IMG/VR virus record: IMGVR_UViG_3300035183_000132
Span: 1 to 45,771 of that record
Source: a virus
Direction: 5' to 3' (one strand)
DNA length: 45,771 nt
Positions 40,768 through 45,771 of the stretch are shown in pieces; the first letter of the stretch is position 1, and each line of letters opens with the position of its first letter. Under the pieces are notes generated by a model. The model saw only the letters and a program-made list of their open reading frames with translations, did no database searches and was not told where the DNA came from. A program made the position numbers and the translations under genes.

Positions 40768-41202
40768 CTAGTACTTCTCCGTCTGTCCCATTACCCTGGT
40801 CTTCCTGTCATACCTAGTGACGTACAATCGTGCTCCTTCTGCATGTAAGAGTAGTGTACATGCTGCTAAGTCAATGGACAGTGTATGTCCCAAGGGAAGG
40901 TTAAATACAACGCTATACACTTCATCCTTCAACACAATATCGTATGGACTACGCCATACTACTTCTTGTGAGGCTAGTGTACCTGGCACGTCACACACGT
41001 ATATCGTGTGCCATTCGGTATCACTAGCATATATGAATCCAGTAATACCGTTGTTGTAACTCGTACATTCGATCACGGGTTTGTCTGCTTCCGTTGCTAC
41101 TCGCAGGTGGTCAGATGGATATGTATACCATGCATCTTTGTCTTGACACACGCGGATATGTCCGCTTACCTTGCCGTCTGGATAGATCGTATAGTATCGC
41201 AT
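40768..41202 (-). CDS. First gene of the amidoligase operon, unknown, 144 aa
   Basis: The 144-residue protein has AAGGAGGAG before its ATG. It is beta-rich (RYYTIYPDGKVSGHIRV, GFIYASDTEWHTIYVCDV, GARLYVTRYDRKTRVMG) and may fold as a small beta-sandwich. It lies directly behind the GC-rich, hairpin-dense region 41.2-41.5 kb, where the promoter of the operon should be. No family is recognised. Confidence 0.62.
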   Translation of the reverse strand: MRYYTIYPDGKVSGHIRVCQDKDAWYTYPSDHLRVATEADKPVIECTSYNNGITGFIYASDTEWHTIYVCDVPGTLASQEVVWRSPYDIVLKDEVYSVVFNLPLGHTLSIDLAACTLLLHAEGARLYVTRYDRKTRVMGQTEKY

Positions 41203-41511
41203 ACCGTCTCCTCCTTCTAACCTACTAGCCAGTATATCGTGGCCGTTGGACTGTTCCGCCGTTCGTCGAGACGCGTTCCCGTTCGAGGTTGCCCAAGAAA
41301 CCGGCCTAGTTGGCCGCAGGAACGTCGATCGTCACTCCGCCCTACCGATTGCCTTGCCCGCCCGCCTTCGCCTGTCTGGCGCCCGTTTTGTGCGTTTCCC
41401 GGTAGTGTGTCGAAAACGCCACACTTCGGGCGCGCCCGCGTTCCTTGGGCATACGTTCTGGACTAGGTGTTGCTTTTGTGCAACACCTAATCCGCAACGT
41501 ATGTTGCGAGA
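41203..41511. other. GC-rich non-coding region with nested hairpins
   Basis: About 300 bases without a convincing gene, clearly more GC-rich than the genes on its left. Visible structures: TAGGTGTTGC/GCAACACCTA (41464-41489, ten pairs, six-base loop), CGCAAC/GTTGCG (41493-41508), the palindrome CGGGCGCGCCCG (41427-41438) and AGTGTG/CACACT (41404-41425). It must contain the leftward promoter of the amidoligase operon and could be a structured RNA or a replication origin. Confidence 0.6.
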
Positions 41512-41577
41512 CTACTCACTAGCTAGGTAGATGGTCAAACCCGCTAGAATGAATACGGCTAGGAGATACTCAATCAT
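41512..41577 (-). CDS. Tiny membrane peptide, 21 aa
   Basis: ATG 41577 with GGGAGG upstream opens the 21-residue frame MIEYLLAVFILAGLTIYLA then SE. It is almost entirely one transmembrane segment. It starts inside the end of the preceding small gene. It is one of three such peptides in the genome (the others at 29.8-30.0 kb), all with near-ideal ribosome sites. Confidence 0.55.
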   Translation of the reverse strand: MIEYLLAVFILAGLTIYLASE

Positions 41578-41803
41578 GGGAAGTTCCTCCCACCTTGATC
41601 GAGCGTAGTAACCTACTGCGTAACCTGTGTTGCCGTTGCATGATTGTGTCTGGGATCGAGAGAATGGGACATGCCCAATACTGTGTTGGGCTAGTCGGCA
41701 GCACGACCACGTGGTAGGTCGTGGCCGTGCGTAGTCTGCTAGTCTCGTACTGTGCGCGGATTAGCGGATACTGCTTTGGTGGCGTCAAGTGTCGCAATGC
41801 CAT
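41570..41803 (-). CDS. Small hypothetical protein, 77 aa
   Basis: A 77-residue frame from ATG 41803, with GAGGG five bases upstream, to 41570. The product is basic (IMQRQHRLRSRLLRSIKVG). It begins right after a terminator belonging to the gene upstream, so it needs its own promoter or read-through. A longer version reaching through the terminator is rejected. No family is recognised. Confidence 0.45.
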   Translation of the reverse strand: MALRHLTPPKQYPLIRAQYETSRLRTATTYHVVVLPTSPTQYWACPILSIPDTIMQRQHRLRSRLLRSIKVGGTSHD

Positions 41804-41819
41804 GGTGTCCCTCATAAGC

Positions 41820-41854
41820 AAAAAAGCCCTACCTAGCTTGTGCCAGGTAGGGCT
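41820..41854 (-). terminator. Rho-independent terminator (minus strand)
   Basis: AGCCCTACCT (41825-41834) and AGGTAGGGCT (41845-41854) form a perfect ten-pair stem with a ten-base loop. On the minus strand the stem is followed by a T-run (complement of A at 41820-41825). It ends the transcript of the gene stopping at 41874. Confidence 0.88.
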
Positions 41855-41873
41855 GTTGGTGAACGTGGGATGC

Positions 41874-42251
41874 TTACTTGGTGCTTTCCCCAGCCTCCAG
41901 AATCGCGTTCTCATCTACTGGTAGGCCGTACTTCGCACGCACCTCGTTGAAATTCTCAACGGCAAGACCAGTAAGTACGTTGCCGATGAGACCGAACGAG
42001 TATTCTTGACCACCGATGGTAAACTGCATTCGATTCGAGCCGGTGGCCGCGAAGTTCAACAGAACTTGTCCGTCCTTCAAGGACACAACTACATTGGCCG
42101 GCACGGTATGACGGATGCCAGCATACTCTACCGTTACCGATGCCGTAGTGGGCAATCCCACCTTGGCCATGTCTTGCAAGGCAGCTTGCCGTAAGGCATT
42201 TTTTGCCAAGCGGTCAGGTTTCAGTTGTGACTTTCTCTCTACCGGCTTCAT
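41874..42251 (-). CDS. Hypothetical protein, 125 aa
   Basis: ATG 42251 has AAAGGAGGG upstream; a longer start at 42284 is unlikely. The protein has a basic N-terminus (KPVERKSQLKPDRLAKN), then strand-rich parts (PANVVVSLKDGQVLLNFA, MQFTIGGQEYSFGL) and an acidic end. No family is recognised. It is the last gene before a strong terminator. Confidence 0.65.
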   Translation of the reverse strand: MKPVERKSQLKPDRLAKNALRQAALQDMAKVGLPTTASVTVEYAGIRHTVPANVVVSLKDGQVLLNFAATGSNRMQFTIGGQEYSFGLIGNVLTGLAVENFNEVRAKYGLPVDENAILEAGESTK

Positions 42252-42308
42252 ATACCCTCCTTTGTTAAGCATGTCTCCTATCAATGGCTAGGAGACTAGG
42301 CCATGTTG

Positions 42309-42647
42309 TCACAGGTTTTCTTCGATCCATTGGGCAATCTCGGCGAACGGGATGCCACGATCGTTTGCCGTTGCGATATGACATGCTGCGTTGGAAGGGA
42401 GACAAGCCCACTCGAACACACTATCCGGTAACTCGTATGTGTGTCCGTCATAGGCGTAGTATTGGGTTTCTTTGCCGTTGGTGACCAATGCACGTTTTGT
42501 GCGCCCAGTAACCCCGACGTAGAAGGCTATGTTGGCAAGAACACCTAGGGCGCAATGACCCTCAGATGTATGAAGGAATTGTTTGTTCTGTCGATACTCT
42601 CCGCTCCTTAGTGCCTTGACCCACTCCGCTTTAATCTCCGGTACCAT
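42309..42647 (-). CDS. Paralog family copy 5 (112 aa)
   Basis: The most divergent member of the five-copy family. It keeps EWVKALRSGEYRQNKQFL, HCALGVLANIAFYVG, WACLPSNAACHI and TANDRGIPFAEIAQWIEENL. Unlike the other four it lies apart, 5.5 kb away, and is closer to the pattern seen in other phages (LRSGxYxQ). ATG 42647 follows GGAGGGAG. Function unknown. Confidence 0.72.
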   Translation of the reverse strand: MVPEIKAEWVKALRSGEYRQNKQFLHTSEGHCALGVLANIAFYVGVTGRTKRALVTNGKETQYYAYDGHTYELPDSVFEWACLPSNAACHIATANDRGIPFAEIAQWIEENL

Positions 42648-42672
42648 GGTGCTCCCTCCTTCCGTCTCACGC

Positions 42673-42721
42673 AAAAAGAAAGGCCGATCAGAGTACCTGC
42701 TTGGTACGTCTGATCGGCCTT
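42673..42721 (-). terminator. Rho-independent terminator (minus strand)
   Basis: AAGGCCGATCAGA (42680-42692) and TCTGATCGGCCTT (42709-42721) give a 13-pair stem, with an inner GTACC/GGTAC. On the minus strand it is followed by a T-rich tract. It ends the transcript of the small gene stopping at 42756. Confidence 0.88.
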
Positions 42722-42755
42722 GCCCGCTAGGGGCGGTGCCGTGTGTGTGGATGAT

Positions 42756-42953
42756 CTAGATTATGTCATCCACGCGAATGTGTCCCTCCGCCATGAGGGA
42801 TACTGCGGCACAACGTAGTGCCGCAGGTGATTTTCTGATAGCTTCCTCTATACGTCTTCGGACGGTACGCCACTCATCCGAAGACAAGTCTCCGTCATGC
42901 AAGTCATCCGAGATTTCGGCCTGACGGAGGCAGCGCTTGCAGAATTGTTCCAT
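42756..42953 (-). CDS. Small CxxC protein, 65 aa
   Basis: A 65-residue protein starting on the overlapping TAATG of the upstream gene. It has FCKRCLRQ near the N-terminus and a charged helical middle (SSDEWRTVRRRIEEAIRK). Only one CxxC pair is present, so dimeric or partial zinc binding is possible. No family is recognised. It ends 35 bases before a terminator. Confidence 0.6.
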   Translation of the reverse strand: MEQFCKRCLRQAEISDDLHDGDLSSDEWRTVRRRIEEAIRKSPAALRCAAVSLMAEGHIRVDDII

Positions 42954-43816
42954 TAGTCACGTCCCTTCTGCGGCCATGGATGGACGGCAATCCATGGACC
43001 ATGGCCAACGGGGAGAACGATTTCCTCTTCCGGATGATCGGGAGAGGAGATCTTCCCAGCTCGCATTGAATCCCAATCTTCTGGGATGGACACGCCATCC
43101 CGCGATTCGGTGGATGGGAAAGATTCAATGATCGATACACGTCCGGAATGCATCCGGACCGTGGCCCCTTGTACTTGGTGATTAAAAATGATGTGGTTCG
43201 TGGCCGGCTCGCGTTTGGATAGCCACGAGACGGCCGCTTGTGCTTCTGAGGTGAGAGTCTCCAACGGTGCCAGGGTCAAGTGACCCTGGCGATAGCATGC
43301 CTTCTCGACAACCTCCTTGTCGAGACAGGACACGCAGAGGCGGGTTTCCTCTTCCCCATTTCGGGAAGAGGAAGACACCGCCGACCAGGTAGTGCGTACC
43401 TGGTACGGACCGTCTGCCTTCAATGCCTTGATCGGCGGTCGGTCACGGAATCTTTCGAGTAGTACTTCATGCTCCCCTGCCGTGAAGGCAAGGGAGTCGG
43501 GGAGGACCAAGAATTGGGGATCACGCAGGAGTATCCCTACTCCTGGGAAAGCATTGGAAGAGTACGCCCTCTTCCAATGTGATAGGTGTGGTAAACCCTG
43601 TTCCGTCCAGGTTAACCCTGAACGGGAATGCCAGGGGCGCAAAACATAAAATACATCCCCTTTGATAACAGGTGAATAACCCCTGTCATCATAGGGGATT
43701 CGCCTGTCTGGCTGGCGTGTCACGTACCTGACACGCCAACTACGGCAACGTGGGCAGTGTGTGTAGTACACACTGCCAGGCGAAACCCATGACGTTGATG
43801 CAATCAACACGTCCAT
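42953..43816 (-). CDS. Hypothetical protein, 287 aa
   Basis: ATG 43816 behind GGGGGG gives 287 residues; a longer open frame to 43954 lacks a ribosome site. The N-terminal part has HCPRCRSWRVRYV (CxxC), and ETRLCVSCLDKEVVEK in the middle gives a second CxxC, as in a zinc-binding fold. The rest has no motif I can name. First gene leftward of the 43.8-44.7 kb regulatory region. Confidence 0.62.
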   Translation of the reverse strand: MDVLIASTSWVSPGSVYYTHCPRCRSWRVRYVTRQPDRRIPYDDRGYSPVIKGDVFYVLRPWHSRSGLTWTEQGLPHLSHWKRAYSSNAFPGVGILLRDPQFLVLPDSLAFTAGEHEVLLERFRDRPPIKALKADGPYQVRTTWSAVSSSSRNGEEETRLCVSCLDKEVVEKACYRQGHLTLAPLETLTSEAQAAVSWLSKREPATNHIIFNHQVQGATVRMHSGRVSIIESFPSTESRDGVSIPEDWDSMRAGKISSPDHPEEEIVLPVGHGPWIAVHPWPQKGRD

Positions 43817-44059
43817 GATTTCCCCCCTTTGCCCACATAGGGGCAATGGTGTCCGTCTTCCACGGCAGACGGCATGCCGTTTCGGCTCGCCATATGGCAA
43901 ACCCCGTGCCAACGCGCAAGTGTGCGAAATTCCTGGGGTTTGCATTTCTGCCACACTTGCAAGACCGCCACACTGTGGCGCAATTGTGCCACACTACCCT
44001 GGCACGCCCCTTGCATAGGCATGTTGGCACGGTAGTTGCATATGGCACGAAACTTGCAT

Positions 44060-44167
44060 GTGTGTCGTTTTTGCAACACTCGGGCATGCTGGCACGATCC
44101 TGGTCGAATCCCGTGCGGGAGTGTGTCATTTTTGCAACACGTGACTCAAAACCCAATTTTACGTGTC
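44060..44167. promoter_or_regulatory. Repeated GTGTC boxes and conserved 27-bp element at 44.1 kb
   Basis: GTGTGTCRTTTTTGCAACAC occurs at 44060-44079 (R = G) and 44121-44140 (R = A). It abuts the 27-base box 44141-44167 (GTGACTCAAAAC to TTTACGTGTC), shared with 33544-33570. The downstream CATATAAAG could be a -10 region for rightward late transcription. Likely a promoter/operator cluster. Confidence 0.65.
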
Positions 44168-44181
44168 ATATAAAGTTAGGA

Positions 44182-44280
44182 GTGTGTCTTCTTCCAGAAG
44201 ACCACACAGGTTTCGGGAAACCCTCAAGTTAATCAATAACTTACCAGGAAAATGTCTAGTTCGCGGCCCTAGTGGGCCGC
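44182..44280 (+). other. Run of four hairpins downstream of the conserved box
   Basis: Stem pairs: GTGTG-TCTTCT with AGAAGA-C-CACAC (44182-44207), GGTTT/AAACC (44209-44222), AAGTT/AACTT (44226-44242) and GCGGCCC/GGGCCGC (44263-44280). They follow within 15 bases of each other and would form a folded leader of the late transcript, or a small RNA. None is followed by a T-run. Confidence 0.55.
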
Positions 44281-44397
44281 TCACCTAAAGCACAAGTGGA
44301 GGTTGTGAGGGATAGAGGGATAGGCGGGGAGAAGGATAGGTAGGCACCTAGACCCCTCTAGTATCCGCACGGTACCACGTACCCAAAAATAGGCACT

Positions 44398-44435
44398 ATG
44401 TACCATGTACATATACAGTATGTACTATGTACATA
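44398..44435. repeat. Two ATGTAC[CT]ATGTACATA repeats, 22 bp apart
   Basis: ATGTACCATGTACATA (44398-44413) and ATGTACTATGTACATA (44420-44435), with a further partial copy (GGTACATAAC) at 44439. They are direct repeats that are also nearly self-complementary. They lie about 260 bases before terS, so they may be iterons or part of a packaging site. Confidence 0.6.
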
Positions 44436-44696
44436 ACAGGTACATAACATGCAATAGCATGTTCTGTGCCATGCCCGCAAGTAGGCACCGTGCTTGACGG
44501 TGCATGCTGTGGCATGCTTGGTGCCATAGCAACAATGGTGCCATGCGTTGTGTGAGCCGGTGCTGTCTGAACGGACACGGTGCTGGCGTGTGTGGACCAG
44601 GGGGTGACACTTGCGTGGCGCGTAGGCCACTGGGGGGTGGGGGGCCACGCTAAACCTCATACGGTGCCCATTTTGTAAAGCAGGAGTCCCAGAAAT

Positions 44697-45167
44697 TTGG
44701 CGATGCTCAAGAAAAAACAGGAGCTTGTGCAAAAAGACCAGGTGCAGCCCAAGCTCGACTATGCCACGCTCAACCCCGACGGTCGCGCTAAGTACAAGCG
44801 CCAGCTTGAGCACTTCGCCACGCTCAACGACGACGACAAGCTCAAGTCCATCCGCGAGACGTGGAAGGAGGTCGCCATGGTCGCTGCGACACGCGCCAAG
44901 CAGCTTGCCTCCACATGCGCCGCGAAGGACTTCGGCAAGCTGTATCAACTCATCATGAGCAGTGCCATCTCGCTCGACAAGGCCTTCCCGCCCAAGAAGG
45001 AGCCACCGCCTCCCGCACCGCCCCCACTCGTGTTCAACCTCTTTGGCTCCCTTGGCCAGCGTGCTGTCAGTGTGGTGACACCACAAACACCAGAAGTAGT
45101 CACAGTGCAGGCGAAGGAGTTACCACCAAGTGAAGGAGACAAACATGGCGAAGTTCAAGCTCCATGA
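44697..45167 (+). CDS. Terminase small subunit candidate, 156 aa
   Basis: First gene of the late operon, three genes before terL. The AGGAG at 44682-44686 is spaced best for TTG 44697; ATG 44703 is the alternative. The protein has a charged N-terminus, a helical body (RETWKEVAMVAATRAKQL, then FGKLYQLIMSSAISLDKAF) of the kind seen in TerS oligomerisation regions, a Pro-rich linker (PPPPAPPP) and an acidic end. The classical N-terminal helix-turn-helix is not clear. The call rests on position and helical pattern. Confidence 0.6.
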   Translation: MAMLKKKQELVQKDQVQPKLDYATLNPDGRAKYKRQLEHFATLNDDDKLKSIRETWKEVAMVAATRAKQLASTCAAKDFGKLYQLIMSSAISLDKAFPPKKEPPPPAPPPLVFNLFGSLGQRAVSVVTPQTPEVVTVQAKELPPSEGDKHGEVQAP

Positions 45168-45381
45168 TGATGGTACCATCGAGGTAGCGACACGAGGCAT
45201 GTCTGCGCGTGAGGCACGCTACAAGGTTGTCCAGCGTACCGTCGATGAGATCGAGGCTGCACTGTGGTCACTCGTCGATGACATCATGTACATTGAGGCT
45301 CAGTGCCAGATACATGACATGGCCGACATCGATGATGACGATGATGATGTAGACTACGAGGACCTGGCGGACGACGAGTAA
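45145..45381 (+). CDS. Hypothetical acidic-tail protein, 78 aa
   Basis: The start at ATG 45145 has GGAG with six-base spacing. The 78-residue protein has a helix (MSAREARYKVVQRTVDEIE) and ends in a strongly acidic tail (ADIDDDDDDVDYEDLADDE), which could mimic nucleic acid. It overlaps the terS-like gene by 23 bases. No family is recognised. Confidence 0.62.
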   Translation: MAKFKLHDDGTIEVATRGMSAREARYKVVQRTVDEIEAALWSLVDDIMYIEAQCQIHDMADIDDDDDDVDYEDLADDE

Positions 45382-45399
45382 GGCCAACAAGGACCACAC

Positions 45400-45642
45400 A
45401 TGGACACCTTCAACGACAAGGGCTTCGGGCAGGCATTCCGTGGTGAGGGCCACAGCCCACGCTACGGCTTCGCAAACACCTACACCCCACCTGCCTACGC
45501 TGGCCCCGCACTCGATGCCCTTGCCATGTTCCTTGTTGGCCCCGCCCTTGTCCGCAACTTAGCTGCCATCCCTCGCATCACGCAGCGCCTCTTCGCCCCC
45601 GCAGCCATACGGTCATCGTCCACTCAAACCAATGGCCGGTAG
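45400..45642 (+). CDS. Hypothetical protein, 80 aa
   Basis: An 80-residue protein overlapping the terL start by 11 bases. It is Ala/Pro/Gly-rich with an amphipathic stretch (PALDALAMFLVGPALVRNL). AAGGA precedes the ATG at a longer spacing. Its place between terS-like and terL genes suggests a role in DNA packaging or a short membrane-associated peptide. No family is recognised. Confidence 0.55.
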   Translation: MDTFNDKGFGQAFRGEGHSPRYGFANTYTPPAYAGPALDALAMFLVGPALVRNLAAIPRITQRLFAPAAIRSSSTQTNGR

Positions 45643-45771
45643 AGATCGTAGCCTCGTTGCCGCGCTCAACGAGCTTGGTGAGTCTGTCTCATGGCGCTGG
45701 GACAAGCTCCCCGCGCAAGAACAGTTCCTCACCACCACGACCACCTTCACCTGCTTCTCAGGTGGCTTCGG
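45632..45771 (+). CDS. terL: Terminase large subunit, 5' part (continues at base 1)
   Basis: ATG 45632 starts the terminase; the frame is open through the end of the window and continues at base 1, once the 127-base overlap is removed, into the coding region that ends at 1700. The N-terminus reads MAGRDRSLVAALNELGE, and the Walker A region begins at the very end of the window. No good ribosome site precedes the ATG, so translation is probably coupled to the gene ending at 45642. Confidence 0.9.
   Translation, partial: MAGRDRSLVAALNELGESVSWRWDKLPAQEQFLTTTTTFTCFSGGF
45645..45771. repeat. Terminal direct repeat, copy 2 (circular overlap)
   Basis: Identical to 1-127. It lies inside the terL coding sequence. 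See the first copy for interpretation. Confidence 0.93.

Larger units (their letters stand above)
43817..44696. other. Divergent non-coding control region (about 880 bp)
   Basis: No gene is visible. From left to right it holds repeated GCCACACT (43950, 43967, 43988), two copies of a GTGTGTCRTTTTTGCAACAC motif (44060 and 44121), a conserved 27-base box (44141-44167), four consecutive hairpins (44182-44280), ATGTAC-type repeats (44398-44435) and many GCATGC/TGCCA words up to 44600. It should carry the divergent promoters and is the best place for a replication origin or packaging site. Confidence 0.7.

Noticed and set aside
41239-41530. Two overlapping plus-strand frames of 75 and 94 codons
   Set aside because: They run over several strong hairpins, are Arg/Pro/Ser-rich in a way typical of GC-rich non-coding DNA, and lack ribosome sites. 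The interval is better described as non-coding.
41570-41914. 114-codon version of the small minus-strand gene
   Set aside because: The longer form would run through a perfect terminator stem (41825-41854) and into the end of the neighbouring gene. The ATG at 41803 has a proper ribosome site.
44358-45086. 242-codon minus-strand frame over the repeat region and terS-like gene
   Set aside because: It crosses the repeat cluster and is antisense to the terS-like gene; no start context or domain.
1-45771. CRISPR arrays, tRNA genes, integrase or transposase
   Set aside because: No regularly spaced repeats of CRISPR type, no cloverleaf with a CCA-like end, and no integrase or transposase motifs were recognised in either strand by reading.

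Overview
The window is a complete, probably circular, tailed-phage genome of about 45.6 kb. The first 127 bases are repeated exactly at the end (1-127 = 45645-45771), and the large-terminase gene runs across that join, so the molecule was cut open inside terL. The virion genes suggest a short-tailed (podovirus-like) phage: P22-type portal, scaffold, N4-gp56-type major capsid protein, P22 gp10-like nozzle protein, collar-domain fibre and large internal ejection proteins. No integrase, lysogeny repressor, tRNA or phage RNA polymerase was seen, which suggests a lytic phage. Strong AGGAGG ribosome sites and a sigma-70-like factor point to a bacterial host, but its identity cannot be read from the sequence.

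Layout. (1) 44.7 kb through the join to 25.2 kb, plus strand: a terS-like gene, terL, portal, scaffold, capsid, neck and tail genes, a cupin/GNAT pair, ejection proteins, an M15-type endolysin, an XhlA-like protein and a holin, ending in a strong terminator at 25.23 kb. (2) 33.4 down to 25.3 kb, minus strand: replication and recombination genes (PD-(D/E)XK nuclease, MazG-like hydrolase, Sak4-like ATPase, putative SSB, UDG-fused family A DNA polymerase, DEDD exonuclease), with tiny membrane peptides between them. (3) 33.5-34.5 kb, plus strand: one RecA/RepA-like ATPase behind a terminator. (4) 41.2 down to 34.5 kb, minus strand, more AT-rich: an accessory operon with a class II glutamine amidotransferase, a cysteine-rich amidoligase, several unknown proteins, four tandem copies of a small paralogous family and a sigma-like factor. 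(5) 43.8 down to 41.5 kb, minus strand: small unknown genes, including a fifth paralog, separated by terminators. (6) 43.8-44.7 kb: a long non-coding divergent region full of repeats and hairpins.

Most interesting points. The amidotransferase gene ends with nine A residues followed by a stem-loop. The -1 frame continues without any start codon into a zinc-finger-like tail that exactly fills an otherwise empty gap. The amidotransferase and amidoligase together look like an amide-bond-forming tagging or modification system. Two copies of a structured non-coding element sit at 16.08-16.20 and 31.87-32.02 kb, both upstream of minus-strand genes. Both divergent promoter regions (33.5 and 44.1 kb) share a nearly identical 27-bp box next to a GTGTC-type quasi-palindrome. 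The gp10-like tail gene appears to be split by a reverse-oriented Hjc-like endonuclease. Two tandem 61-residue repeats in a virion protein are almost identical in protein but differ synonymously in 39 of 61 codons.
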